64,000 nt of DNA from Streptomyces anulatus (GTDB lineage Bacteria > Actinomycetota > Actinomycetes > Streptomycetales > Streptomycetaceae), in NCBI RefSeq assembly GCF_000721175.1, contig NZ_JOEZ01000009.1:62001-126000 (forward strand), written 5' to 3'. The position numbers and the translations under genes are program-made. Shown in pieces: positions 9,912 through 18,551 of this stretch (position 1 is the first letter of the stretch; every line of letters begins with the position of its first letter). Below the pieces are notes generated by a model that saw only the letters and a program-made list of their open reading frames with translations, had not been told where the DNA came from and ran no database searches.

Positions 9912-11567
9912 TTGGCTTCCACCCAAGCGCAAACCCTTGCGGACACGCGGCCGGACTCCCCGTGGGGCCGGCCCCCGTATCCGGTGCTGGTCGCTGACGC
10001 CCAAGGCGTGGTGGTGCGGTGCAATGACGCGGCCGGTCCGCTTCTGCCGGCCGCAGCCCCCGGGACATCCCTGGTGGATGTGGCTCCGGCGTGGCTCTGT
10101 GCCGCGCACACCAGGCTGGCCTCCCCCGGTCCGCATCCCGTCCCGGAGACCGGACTGACACTGCGCGGCGACATCGGCGGGCGCCACTTCGAGGCGCACC
10201 CCACGGTGAGGGGCGACGGCTCGGTGGCGTGGTGGCTGGTGGATGACACCGGCCATCAGCTTGCCCGGGAGGCTCTGCGCAGGGAGCGCGAGCGAAGCGC
10301 GTTCCTCGCGAAGGCGTCCAACGTTCTGCTCGCCTCCCTCAATCTCGGGCGCTGCATGGACGGGACCGCGCACATGGCTGCCGAGAACCTCGCCGACGCG
10401 GCACTCGTGATCGCGCCGGCGCGCGGTCAGCGGCTGCCGGTGGTGACCTGCGTGCGCGGCGGTGCCCCCGCGACGACCACGGTGACGGTGGACCTCGACG
10501 AGGTGCCGGGGCTTGCGGAGGCGCTGCGCGGGTTCCCCCCGGTGCCCTCGCGCTGGATCGACCCGGCCACGGCCCCTGGGTGGATGACGCCCGAGAGGTT
10601 CGGGCCGGTCGGCTCGATCGTGATCACCCCGCTGCCCGGGCACGGCGTCCCGGCCGGAGCGCTCATCCTGCTGCGAGCGACGGAGACCGCCGCCTTCAGC
10701 GACGAGGAGGAGGCCTTCGCCCGGTTGTTCGCCGCCCGTGCGGGTGCGGCCATGTCGGCTGCCCGGCTGTACGCGGAGCAGAGCACGGTCAGCGACATGC
10801 TGATGCGTGAACTCCTGCCCCCGGACCTGCACCAGATCTCCGGAGTGGATTTCGCCGGCGGCTACCGGCCCTCGGCGGACCATGAGCGTATCGGCGGTGA
10901 CTTCTACGACGTGCACCCGGCAACCGTCGAGGGCGCAGGAGCCCTGGTTTCGCTCGGGGACGTGTGCGGCAAGGGCCTGGAGGCCGCCGTGCTGACGGGC
11001 AAGATCCGCAACACGCTGCATGCCCTGTTGCCACTGGCCGATGACCATCAGCGGATGCTCAGCCTGCTGAACACCGCGTTGCTCAGTTCCCACCACACCC
11101 GCTTCGCGACCATGGTCCTGGCCTCCGCCGTACGCCGCGGCAGCGCGGTGGACCTCAAGCTCACCAGCGGCGGCCACCCCAGCCCGCTGATCGTCCGCGC
11201 GGACGGCACCGTCGAGGAAGCCGACACCCACGGCACCCTGATCGGGGCCATCCCGAACGTCTCCGCCACCACCACCACCGCGTCGCTGGCCCCCGGGGAG
11301 TCCTGCGTCCTGTACACCGACGGCATCACCGAGGCCAAGGGCGGCCCGATGGGCGACGACCTGTTCGGGGACGAGCGCCTCAAGCGCGCACTCGCCGGAT
11401 GTGCGGGCATGCCGGCCGAGGGGATTGTGGAGCACGTGCAGATGCTGGCCGCCCAGTGGCTGGGCAACCGGCCCCACGACGACATGGCCGTCGTCGTGAT
11501 CTCCGCGCCGCGCACCCACCACCTCAGTGCGGTGAACGGGCACACCCGGGGCAGGTTCACCGCATGA
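9912..11567 (+). CDS. PAS/GAF-SpoIIE protein phosphatase (RsbU-like), 551 aa
   Basis: Order of domains: a short PAS-like segment (about 20-60, PVLVADAQGVVVRCN), a GAF domain (about 125-285), then a complete SpoIIE/PP2C domain (about 300-535) with GGDFYD, GDVCGKG and a final PHDDMAVVVI. All metal-binding aspartates appear intact. Expected role: dephosphorylate a phosphorylated STAS protein and so release a sigma factor in a partner-switching pathway; a STAS gene lies two genes downstream. Start is inferred as TTG at 9912. The frame is closed by a stop at 9882, no ATG occurs for over 100 codons, and the PAS segment starts about residue 20. The ribosome-binding site is weak. It ends in an ATGA overlap with the B12-binding gene. 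Confidence 0.85.
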   Translation: MASTQAQTLADTRPDSPWGRPPYPVLVADAQGVVVRCNDAAGPLLPAAAPGTSLVDVAPAWLCAAHTRLASPGPHPVPETGLTLRGDIGGRHFEAHPTVRGDGSVAWWLVDDTGHQLAREALRRERERSAFLAKASNVLLASLNLGRCMDGTAHMAAENLADAALVIAPARGQRLPVVTCVRGGAPATTTVTVDLDEVPGLAEALRGFPPVPSRWIDPATAPGWMTPERFGPVGSIVITPLPGHGVPAGALILLRATETAAFSDEEEAFARLFAARAGAAMSAARLYAEQSTVSDMLMRELLPPDLHQISGVDFAGGYRPSADHERIGGDFYDVHPATVEGAGALVSLGDVCGKGLEAAVLTGKIRNTLHALLPLADDHQRMLSLLNTALLSSHHTRFATMVLASAVRRGSAVDLKLTSGGHPSPLIVRADGTVEEADTHGTLIGAIPNVSATTTTASLAPGESCVLYTDGITEAKGGPMGDDLFGDERLKRALAGCAGMPAEGIVEHVQMLAAQWLGNRPHDDMAVVVISAPRTHHLSAVNGHTRGRFTA

Positions 11568-12658
11568 GAACGAGCACCTCGCCCCGCCTTCCCCACTCCG
11601 AGCACGCGGAGGAGTCGGCGAGGCTTCTGTGGAACGCCGTCTCGACCTCGGACGAGCATGCGGCCGCAGAGCTCGTGCTGCGCATGCTCGATGACGGGGC
11701 CGACCCCGAGAGCGTCCTGCTGGACGTGATCGCCAGGGTGCAGGGCCGCGTCGGTGAGGAATGGGCGGCCAACAGGATCAGCGTCGCCCAGGAGCACGCG
11801 GCGACCGCCATCAACGAACGGGTCGTCGCGGCGGTGAGCGTGCACCCCGCCGCCCGCACCGCTGTCACCCGGGGCCGGATCACCGTGGCCTGTGTGGACG
11901 GTGAATGGCACGGGCTGCCGGCCCGCCTGCTGGCTGAAGTCCTGAAGCTGCGCGGCTGGCGAGTCGACCATCTCGGCGCCCAGGTCCCCACCCCGCACCT
12001 GATCGTTCACCTCCACAACACCCGGGCCGACGCGGTCGCGCTCTCCAGTTCCATCGCTACCCGGCTCCCCACCGCGCACGCGGCGATCACCGCCTGCCAG
12101 GCCGTCGGCGTCCCCGTCCTCGTCGGCGGCGCCGCCTTCGGGCCCGAGGGTCGATACGCGGAGCCGCTGGGCGCTGACGCCTGGGCCCCCGACGCCCGCG
12201 CCGCCGCCGACCTCCTCGCCGAGGAGCCGCTTGCCAGGCCGGAGACCGACCATCAGCAGTCCGACGACCTGCCGCACCTGGCCGACCAGGAGTTCACCGT
12301 GGTCTCCCGCAGCAGCGCCTCGCTCGTGCGTCACGTTCTCACCGCACTGGAAGACGCCTTTCCCTCGATGCGTGCCTACAGCGATCTGCAGCGCGAGCGC
12401 ACCGCGGAAGATCTCGCGCACATCGTCGAGTTCCTCGCCACCGCCCTCTACCTCGACGACGAGGCACTCTTCACCCGGTTCATCGCCTGGACCGCGGAGG
12501 TCCTCGTTGCCCGGGGCGTTCCCGCGTCGAGTCTGCCGCCGGCCCTGGATCTCCTGGCCCGCGAACTCATGGACTTCCCCCGGGCCTCCCGCATCCTCCG
12601 GTCCGGGACACACACCCTCACCACCGCCCACTCCACCGCCGCCGGGAACACCGCATGA
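11564..12658 (+). CDS. cobalamin (B12)-binding domain sensor protein, 364 aa
   Basis: Resembles MerR/MtbC-type B12-binding modules: a helical cap (about 15-95, including EEWAANRISVAQEHAAT), then a Rossmann B12 domain (about 105-225). The loop EWHGLP (Glu114, His116, Pro119) occupies the place of the DxHxxG motif whose His is the lower cobalt ligand. This is followed by GWRVDHLGAQVP and VGGAAFGPEGR, both typical of the fold. The last 140 residues form a predicted helical domain I do not recognise. It overlaps its neighbours by ATGA on both sides, so it should be made in fixed ratio with the SpoIIE phosphatase and the STAS protein. I infer a light or B12 sensor feeding the switch, as in CarH-type photoreceptors, but no DNA-binding domain is visible. 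Confidence 0.8.
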   Translation: MRTSTSPRLPHSEHAEESARLLWNAVSTSDEHAAAELVLRMLDDGADPESVLLDVIARVQGRVGEEWAANRISVAQEHAATAINERVVAAVSVHPAARTAVTRGRITVACVDGEWHGLPARLLAEVLKLRGWRVDHLGAQVPTPHLIVHLHNTRADAVALSSSIATRLPTAHAAITACQAVGVPVLVGGAAFGPEGRYAEPLGADAWAPDARAAADLLAEEPLARPETDHQQSDDLPHLADQEFTVVSRSSASLVRHVLTALEDAFPSMRAYSDLQRERTAEDLAHIVEFLATALYLDDEALFTRFIAWTAEVLVARGVPASSLPPALDLLARELMDFPRASRILRSGTHTLTTAHSTAAGNTA

Positions 12659-13065
12659 CCACACACCCCAACCACCTGGAGCTGACCACGGTCGACGCCC
12701 AGGACAGCGTCCGGATAGAGCTACACGGGGACCTCGACCACGACAACGCCGACCTCCTCGTGCAGGAGGCCGTCGCCCAGCTCACCGCACGGCCCGCCCT
12801 GACCGACCTGTACCTGGGATGCGCGGATCTCGGCGCCGTCGACTCCATGGGCCTCTGCGCCCTGCTGATGATCAGCCGCCGTACCACCGAGGCAGGGGTG
12901 CGGATGCACCTGGACGACCGGCCCGCGAGACTGGACCGGCTCCTGACCCTCACCGGTACCCTTGACCACCTCACAGCCCCGCCCCCGGCCGGATCCGTGA
13001 CGCCCTCGATCACCGGGGAAAGCGCCATGGCGGCCCGACCCACCGGACCGGACAGCACCACCTGA
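12655..13065 (+). CDS. STAS-domain anti-sigma factor antagonist, 136 aa
   Basis: Short STAS protein of the SpoIIAA/RsbV class. The phosphorylatable serine is in VDSMGLCAL (Ser64, after Asp63), the conserved position where an RsbW-type kinase acts. In this pathway the unphosphorylated form binds the anti-sigma kinase and frees sigma; the SpoIIE enzyme two genes upstream could regenerate it. ATG overlaps the B12-gene stop as ATGA. The C-terminal 30 residues are Pro/Thr-rich and probably disordered. No kinase gene is adjacent; the RsbW-like HATPase at 62.8 kb is too far away to assume pairing. Confidence 0.87.
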   Translation: MTTHPNHLELTTVDAQDSVRIELHGDLDHDNADLLVQEAVAQLTARPALTDLYLGCADLGAVDSMGLCALLMISRRTTEAGVRMHLDDRPARLDRLLTLTGTLDHLTAPPPAGSVTPSITGESAMAARPTGPDSTT

Positions 13066-13115
13066 GCCACTGCCCGGCCCTTCACCAGGCAGAAGCACAC
13101 ACCCGACGGGTAATC

Positions 13116-13622
13116 ATGACCGCAGCAGAGGCCGCCTCCAGCACGGCCTGGCAGGAGGCCACCCACTCCGCGAGCTCCATCGTCGAACTTCTCGACGTGA
13201 TGTGGGACCACGCCAGAAACGCGACCACCGGCATGACAGCACCCGGCTCCACATCCCAGCTCCGCCTGATGTACGTCGTCGACCGTGGAGAGGGAGTACG
13301 CATGCGCACCGTGTGTCAACGCCTTGCCTCCGCGCCTCCGACCGTGACCCGGATGTGCGACCGTCTCCAAGCCATCGGCTTCCTCGAACGCCTACCGTGC
13401 CCGGACAACGGCCGCGAGATCATTCTCCGGCTCACCCCCACCGGCAGAGAGCACCTGCAACGCATCCGCGAACAACGCGACGCCATGCTCCACCAGGCCA
13501 TCGCCGGCATGCCCCCCGGCGAACGCGGTGCTCTGGCCCAGGGACTCGCAGGACTGCGGACACAGCTCGACTCCGCCCCCGGCGAGGAACACCACACACC
13601 CGGCAGCCACTCCGCAGCCTGA
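13116..13622 (+). CDS. MarR family transcriptional regulator, 168 aa
   Basis: Winged-helix MarR protein: a helical start, then VCQRLASAPPTVTRMCDRLQAIGFLERL as recognition region and the wing CPDNGREIILRLTPTGREHL. Usual family length. It lies 50 bases after the STAS gene in the same direction and may belong to the operon. It could regulate the operon or a stress response. The ligand is unknown. The start ATG at 13116 has only a weak GACGGG site. Confidence 0.85.
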   Translation: MTAAEAASSTAWQEATHSASSIVELLDVMWDHARNATTGMTAPGSTSQLRLMYVVDRGEGVRMRTVCQRLASAPPTVTRMCDRLQAIGFLERLPCPDNGREIILRLTPTGREHLQRIREQRDAMLHQAIAGMPPGERGALAQGLAGLRTQLDSAPGEEHHTPGSHSAA

Positions 13623-13780
13623 ACAGCGGGTGTCACATCCGCGGCGGGCGTCGCCGTGCGCCTGAGCTACGCGTCACCGAACACCGGTGGTCGAAGGACA
13701 GAGTCAGGCACTGGCGTTGTCAGACCCCCGCCGTAGGGTGAGGACATCCGTCCGCGCTGCTGGCTGCTGCGCTGCTGGAT

Positions 13781-13810
13781 CGCCCCGCCCGGCTGCTCCC
13801 GGGCGGGGCG
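13781..13810 (+). terminator. strong hairpin terminator after MarR
   Basis: Perfect 12-base stem CGCCCCGCCCGG / CCGGGCGGGGCG around the 6-base loop CTGCTC. It lies about 160 bases after the MarR stop and just before the uppP remnant's 3' end, so it may serve both strands. There is no long U tract, as is common in Streptomyces. Confidence 0.75.
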
Positions 13811-13817
13811 CACAAAC

Positions 13818-13928
13818 CTACGGAGTGACGCCTGCGGACTCACCCGCGTGCGGGCTCAGCACCCCGGCCCAGATCAGAACGAAGAGGACGATGCCGAGCA
13901 CGATGCGGTAGATGACGAACGGCATGAA
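13818..13928 (-). pseudogene. 3' end of a second undecaprenyl-diphosphatase gene (uppP remnant)
   Basis: The minus strand encodes FMPFVIYRIVLGIVLFVL, then IWAGVLSPHAGES and a stop. This is the C-terminus of UppP and is clearly homologous to the end of the intact copy at 19358. Homology stops near 13928, where IS5-type sequence begins. Bases differ at many positions from the intact copy, so this is an old paralogue, not a recent duplication. Everything upstream of the last ~35 codons is gone. Confidence 0.8.
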
Positions 13929-13930
13929 GC

Positions 13931-14155
13931 CAGGCCGCCAACCGGAAGAAGAAGGGCAGCAAGGGCGGCAGGCCCGTCAGCCACGACGCCCGCCTCCACA
14001 AGGAGCGGAACACCGTCGAGCGCCTGATCAACAAGCTGAAGGCCTGGCGAGGCATCGCCACCCGGTTCGACAAGACACCCGCGAGCTACCTCGCCGGCCT
14101 CCACCTCCGCGCCTCAATGATCTGGATCGATGATCTCCTGCCGGCCACTGGTTGA
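13931..14155 (+). pseudogene. C-terminal fragment of an IS5-family transposase
   Basis: A 74-codon open stretch without a start codon: QAANRKKKGSKGGRPVSHDA, then ERNTVERLINKLKAWRGIAT and LAGLHLRASMIWIDDLL. These are the conserved last third of IS5-type transposases common in Streptomyces, including the final catalytic Glu in NTVERLINK. The 5' two thirds and left end are missing, so it is dead. It abuts the uppP remnant directly, consistent with an IS insertion followed by a deletion that removed most of both genes. Confidence 0.8.
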
Positions 14156-14178
14156 TCACAACATCACACAGCCCCTAG
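14156..14178 (+). mobile_element. probable right end of the IS5-type element with CTAG target
   Basis: After the transposase stop the sequence CACAACATCACACAGCCCC ends at CTAG (14175-14178). IS5-family elements often duplicate a YTAR/CTAG target, so this is a plausible terminal repeat and target. The matching left end is absent, so it cannot be confirmed here. Confidence 0.4.
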
Positions 14179-14330
14179 ATCCGGCTGAGGTCGATCTCCA
14201 CAGGGAACAGAACCGCCCCCTTGATCACCCCGCTGAACGCCCCACCGTCCCGGGCCTTCCCTGAACCTGCGCGGGTGCCCCGGATGTCAAGGCCGTTCTG
14301 CCATCTGAGAACAGGGACTTCCCGCAGCGC
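14175..14330 (-). other. possible truncated 3' end of an unknown gene
   Basis: The minus strand reads GAFSGVIKGAVLFPVEIDLSRI and stops exactly in the CTAG next to the IS remnant. It looks like a genuine protein C-terminus but I do not recognise the family, and upstream of ~14330 the frame runs antisense to the oxygenase gene. It may be a host gene cut during the IS-linked rearrangement. The rest of 14156-14385 holds a possible -10 box TAGGGT (14331-14336) for the next gene. Confidence 0.25.
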
Positions 14331-14385
14331 TAGGGTTTCCGGGACAGAGGTAACGGCACGCTGCCGACCAGGGGAACGAAACACC

Positions 14386-16785
14386 ATGGGACACGGAGCA
14401 CGAAAGCAACTGGCGAAGCTGCTCGACGCCTCGGAGCGATGCGGGGACTTCAGTACCCGCATCGAGATGTCCGCCCGCGCGCTGCGGATCGAGGTCGACG
14501 GCGTCGGGGTGCTGCCCCTGCCGTTGCGCGCTCCGGTCACCAAGAAGCTGATCGCGCAGGCCCGGCAGGCCCGCTTCGGCCGCGGTGAGCAGACCCTGGC
14601 CGACACCAGCGTGCGCGATACCTGGGAGATCACCCCGGACCGGATCGCCCTGGGCGGCCCCGACTGGGACCGCACCCTGAGCGTCGTCCTCGACGGCGTC
14701 CGTACCGCGCTCGGTCTGCCGCCCACCACCGTCCTGCGGGCCGAACCGCACGCGCTGCTCGTCTATGGCAAGGGCCAGTTCTTCCTGCCGCACCAGGACT
14801 CCGAGAAGGACGACTCCATGGTGGGCACCCTGGTGGTCTCGCTGCCCTCGCACCACACCGGCGGTGAACTCGTCGTCTCGCACGTCGGCCGGAGCGTCGT
14901 CCACCGGGCGTCCCGGGAGAAGCTGACCTTCGCTGCCTTCTACGCGGACTGCCTGCACGAGGTCAAGCCCGTCAAGTCCGGCTACCGCGTCACCCTCACC
15001 ATGAACCTCCTCGCCGAACGCACCCGCCTGGCCGGCGAGGACGACGGCGGCCCGGCCGCCGACCTGGCCCACTGCCTGACCGAACACTTCACCGAGCCGG
15101 CCGAAGAGCGCTACGCCTACGGCCGCCAGAAAACGGCGCCCCCGAACCGCCTCGTGTACCTCCTCGACCACGAGTACACCCAGCGTGGCCTGGACTGGGA
15201 CCGCCTCAAGGGTGCCGACGCCACGCGTGCCACCCGGCTCCGCCAGGCCGCCGGGCGTGCAGGCTGCGAGGCGGTCCTCGCATTGGCCGAGGTGAAAGAG
15301 AGTTGGGACGCCGTACCGCCCTACGACCGCTACGACTACTACGGCGATGTCGAGCACTTCGACGGCTGCGAGGACGAGGAGTGCGTGGGTGAGTGCCTCC
15401 TCGACCCCGACGGGGAGCCCGGGGCCGAGCGCCGCCGCAGTGGCGACTTCTCCGACTACGAGCTGGGCGACCTGATCGACGACGAGATCACCCTCGACTG
15501 GTGGACCCGCCCCGACGGCGCCGACGGTGAGCAGATCTCCCTGCCCGTCTCTTACGCCGAGGTGTGCGCCACCACCGAGAACAAGGACCTCACGCCCTAC
15601 CAGTCCGAGTACGAGGGCTACATGGGCAACTACGGCAACACCCTGGACCGCTGGTACCGGCGGGCCGCAGTGGTGCTCTGGCCGCGGCAACGCTCGTTCG
15701 CGGCACGCGCCGAGGCCGGCTCCGAGGGAGCCCTGCGAGAACTCCAGGGCCACTTGGACACCGGGGAGTTGGAGCTGGCGCGTGCGCTCGCCCGGTCGCT
15801 CGCCCCGATCTGGAAGCATCGCGGTTCGGGCGAAGCGGCCGCTCCACTCTTCACTGCCGCCCTGCACGTCGCGGTGGGACTGGAGGAAGCGGACACCGCC
15901 GCGATGCTCCTTGCGCCCTTCGGGGTGGAGACCCTGGGCGAGCGACACGTCCCCGATCTCGCGGAAGCGGCCGCACGGTACGGGCGGACGTGGTCGCGCG
16001 GGGCCGTCGGCAGCTGGTTCGGCCCGGTCGCCGCGTACACCGGGGCGGATCGCGCAGCGTGGCTGGAGTCTCTGCCCGGCCTCTGCGCCGCGCTGCGGAC
16101 CGCTGACGGTGACGGAGACGCGGTGGCGGCACCGCTGGTCGAGGGCGTCTGGCAAGCGGCCGAGCAGCAGCTCACCGGCTGGCTCGACGTGGGCCGCGAG
16201 GCGGAGCGCCGCGCGGGCATGGAACGGCTGGGAGCTCCCTTGGCCCGCATCCTGCAGGCGTGCGACCCGAGAACCGCCGGCACGATCGTCACCGCGCTGC
16301 GCGGCCTGCCGGACACCGCCCTGGAATGCCTGCTCCCGGCCCTGCGCACCGCGGCCCGCCGACCGTCGACCGTACGAGACGGGGCACCCGCGGCCCACGC
16401 CTTCCAGACGCTCGCCGACCACTGCGAGGCCCGGCTCACTGCGGCCGTCACCCGCCCCGTACGCGCGGCGGACGACTGGTCACTCACCCCGGCCAGTACC
16501 TGCCGGTCCGGCTGCGGCCTCTGCCCCGACCTCGACGCCTTCCTCACCTCCCGCACTCGTCGGGTCATGGATTGGCCACTCGCGAAGGACCGGCGCCGGC
16601 ACATCCACAGCCGTATCGATCTGGCCGGCCTGCCCGTGTCCCACACCACCCGGCGTCAGGGACGCCCCTACACCCTGGTCCTGACCAAGACGAACGCGGT
16701 GTTCACCCGTGAGCGAGCGGCCCGCATCCGCACCGAGACCGACCTGGCGTGGCTGCGGGAGAAATGGCCCCGGCCACGCGGCTGA
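14386..16785 (+). CDS. large 2OG-Fe(II) oxygenase domain protein, 799 aa
   Basis: The N-terminal ~210 residues form a prolyl-4-hydroxylase-like 2-oxoglutarate/Fe(II) dioxygenase. The iron triad is His136 and Asp138 (PHQDSE) and His191 (CLHEV), with the 2OG-binding Arg201 in GYRVTLTMNLL. The remaining ~590 residues are helical with an acidic middle and a CRSGCGLCPDLDAF cysteine cluster near the end; I recognise no second domain. ATG at 14386 follows AGGGGA by about 10 bases, and TAGGGT at 14331 may be the -10. It overlaps the start of a TOTE-primase gene remnant, so the two probably formed an operon. Substrate unknown; protein or nucleic-acid hydroxylation are options. It stands intact among decayed genes. 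Confidence 0.75.
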   Translation: MGHGARKQLAKLLDASERCGDFSTRIEMSARALRIEVDGVGVLPLPLRAPVTKKLIAQARQARFGRGEQTLADTSVRDTWEITPDRIALGGPDWDRTLSVVLDGVRTALGLPPTTVLRAEPHALLVYGKGQFFLPHQDSEKDDSMVGTLVVSLPSHHTGGELVVSHVGRSVVHRASREKLTFAAFYADCLHEVKPVKSGYRVTLTMNLLAERTRLAGEDDGGPAADLAHCLTEHFTEPAEERYAYGRQKTAPPNRLVYLLDHEYTQRGLDWDRLKGADATRATRLRQAAGRAGCEAVLALAEVKESWDAVPPYDRYDYYGDVEHFDGCEDEECVGECLLDPDGEPGAERRRSGDFSDYELGDLIDDEITLDWWTRPDGADGEQISLPVSYAEVCATTENKDLTPYQSEYEGYMGNYGNTLDRWYRRAAVVLWPRQRSFAARAEAGSEGALRELQGHLDTGELELARALARSLAPIWKHRGSGEAAAPLFTAALHVAVGLEEADTAAMLLAPFGVETLGERHVPDLAEAAARYGRTWSRGAVGSWFGPVAAYTGADRAAWLESLPGLCAALRTADGDGDAVAAPLVEGVWQAAEQQLTGWLDVGREAERRAGMERLGAPLARILQACDPRTAGTIVTALRGLPDTALECLLPALRTAARRPSTVRDGAPAAHAFQTLADHCEARLTAAVTRPVRAADDWSLTPASTCRSGCGLCPDLDAFLTSRTRRVMDWPLAKDRRRHIHSRIDLAGLPVSHTTRRQGRPYTLVLTKTNAVFTRERAARIRTETDLAWLREKWPRPRG

Positions 16786-17140
16786 AAGGGGACGGACAAG
16801 CCCCGCGGTTCGCGCGCCTGGAACCGGCAGTGCGCACCCGGCTGGGAGTTCCCGCACCCGACGCGCCACGGGCGCTGGCTCCGGTCCCCGAGCCTCCCCC
16901 ACCGGTCATCACGGAAGGCGGCCACGGGCTGCCGTACGCGGACGCGTCCTCCGGGACGGAGGCGAAGATCGCCCTGTTCCGGGCGCTGTTCGCCGGCCGC
17001 GAGGACGTCTACGCCACCCGGTGGGTGAGCGCGAAGTCGGGCCGGACGGGCTGGAGCTCCGCCGAGGACAACCCGTTCGCCAAGAAAAAGGCCCAAGCCG
17101 AGCGGGTGTTCTGGCCGCTGACGGACCGGGCCGTCTGGTG
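16764..17140 (+). pseudogene. N-terminal fragment of a TOTE-conflict-type primase/helicase
   Basis: After a Pro-rich leader the frame reads TEAKIALFRALFAGREDVYA, then TRWVSAKSGRTGWS and ERVFWPLTDRAVW. This is the start of the archaeo-eukaryotic primase domain found before an SF2 helicase in TOTE conflict systems, usually annotated as DEAD/DEAH-box helicases of several hundred residues or more. It breaks off near 17140, where IS982 transposase sequence continues in the same frame. ATG 16764 has GGGAG just upstream and overlaps the oxygenase stop. An ancestral defence-type gene disrupted by a transposon is the simplest reading. Confidence 0.7.
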
Positions 17141-17582
17141 CGACGATGTCTGTGTAGTCGAATCCACCCCGGTCGGCTGTGGCTGCTCGCGAGAGACCGC
17201 GAAGCGCTCCGACCTGGCCGGCTGGGCGCAGTACGGCTACTGCACGTCGCACTCCCGGTACTTCTGGGGACTACGGCTGCACCAGGTGTGCGCGATCGGC
17301 GGGCTGCCCGTGCTGTTCGCACTGACCGGTGCCAAGGCCGACGAGCGCGAGACGTTGCGCGACATGCTCGACACCGCGCCGGACGTGACGGCCTCCCACT
17401 CCCGGCAGACGATCACCGGTGACAAGAACTACTACGGCCGCGAGTTCGAGCGGGACCTGACCGAGCGTGAGCTGGTGCTGTTACGGACGGCCCGCAAGGG
17501 AGAAGCCGAGCGGGCCGGGGCGCATCTGTTCAAGCCACTGCGACAGGTCATCGAGTCGATCAACCAGACCTTCAAGGGACAG
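17141..17582 (+). pseudogene. IS982-family transposase remnant
   Basis: Internal part of an IS982 transposase: SRETAKRSDLAGWAQYGYC, HSRYFWGLRLHQVCAIGGLP, TGDKNYYGREFERDL and RQVIESINQTFKGQ. The second Asp and final Glu of the DDE triad are visible, but the first, usually in a DSTP context, reads VVESTPV, an Asp-to-Glu change. About 100 N-terminal residues and the C-terminus after KGQ are missing, so it cannot be active. The frame is continuous with the TOTE fragment upstream, giving a chimeric 300-residue ORF ending at 17651. Confidence 0.8.
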
Positions 17583-17599
17583 TCCTGGTCGACCGCGGC

Positions 17600-17932
17600 G
17601 CCCCGGGCGGGCCCGCGCCCCCGCCGCTTGATCAGCAGCCGGACCATCTGAAACGGTACGAGGTGTTCGGCGGCGCCCTGCCGCTGCCGGGCACGACGGA
17701 GGCGGCCCGTCCGAACATCTCCATGACCATCTGGCGCACCCTCGCCGACCTCACTCACCGCGTCTACGCCTTCGAGTCCTCCTCCAGCCCCGACAACGTC
17801 TGGACCCGCCTCGACCGCGTCGACGTCACCCGCGCCGCCCGCCTCGACCCGACCGCCGATAACCTGGTCGGCGATGTGACCGGCCGCTACGAGCCCCGCG
17901 AACCGTTCGCCTTCGCCCTCGCGGGGTCGTGA
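17600..17932 (+). pseudogene. C-terminal fragment of a linear amide C-N hydrolase (choloylglycine hydrolase family)
   Basis: ARPNISMTIWRTLADLTHRV, then YAFESSSSPDNVW and LVGDVTGRYEPREPFAF, match the end of the penicillin-V-acylase/bile-salt-hydrolase Ntn family, where NISxTxWRTVAD and YFEST are typical. The catalytic N-terminal Cys and about two thirds of the protein are missing. It begins at the junction with the IS982 remnant and has no credible start, so I call it a remnant. Confidence 0.65.
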
Positions 17933-17978
17933 GGCAGCTCGCAGCTCGTGAAACCGTGGCCCGGCGTCCGGCAGCGAG

Positions 17979-18551
17979 TCAGGGCACGAGGCTGTCGAGG
18001 TCGATGTCGAGGGGGATGGGGACGGATACCTTCAACCGGTTGCGGTGGATGCCGGTGGCCACGTAGGTGCTGGTCATGACGTCGAGTTCGTAGGTGTGGA
18101 CGGTGGGGGCGCCGGTCTCGTCCTCGACGCGCCAGAAGTGGGGGATCCTGGCCTGTGCGTACTTGAAGGGCTTCAGGGAACGGTCGCGGTCCGCCGACTC
18201 CTCCGAGACGACCTCGATGACCAGGATGACGTCCTCGGGCGCGTACCAGGTCCGGTCGGGGTCGTACGGGGCGGTTGTGATCAGGATGTCCGGCTCGGGG
18301 CGGCTCTTCTTGTCGAGCCGGACGGTCATCTCACGCTCGGCGTCGAACCCGACGGGGGCGGCCTGGCGCAGGGCGAAGGTCAGGTTCTCCACCAGCCGGG
18401 CGTGCCAGGACCGCTGCGGCGACATCATGAAGATCAGGGCTCCGTCGATGAGTTCGGTGTGCCGCGGTGCCTGGGCGAGGTGGTCGAGGTCATCGGCTTC
18501 CCAGCCGCTGATCCTGGGCGGGATCATCCAGTCGGGGAGTTCGGCGGTCAC
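17979..18551 (-). CDS. Uma2 family (DUF820) endonuclease-fold protein, 190 aa
   Basis: PD-(D/E)XK-like fold: the active-site series is seen as SRPEPDILI, VILVIEVVSEES and KPFKYAQARIPHFW. Members are small restriction-endonuclease-like proteins, often amplified in cyanobacteria and actinobacteria; their role is not settled. GTG start at 18551 has a clear GGAGGA site. It is intact although surrounded by remnants, and stands alone with no partner gene. Confidence 0.85.
   Translation of the reverse strand: MTAELPDWMIPPRISGWEADDLDHLAQAPRHTELIDGALIFMMSPQRSWHARLVENLTFALRQAAPVGFDAEREMTVRLDKKSRPEPDILITTAPYDPDRTWYAPEDVILVIEVVSEESADRDRSLKPFKYAQARIPHFWRVEDETGAPTVHTYELDVMTSTYVATGIHRNRLKVSVPIPLDIDLDSLVP

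Noticed and set aside
14287..16422. 711-codon minus-strand frame
   Set aside because: Antisense to the 2OG oxygenase, which has clear catalytic residues; no support for coding on the opposite strand.
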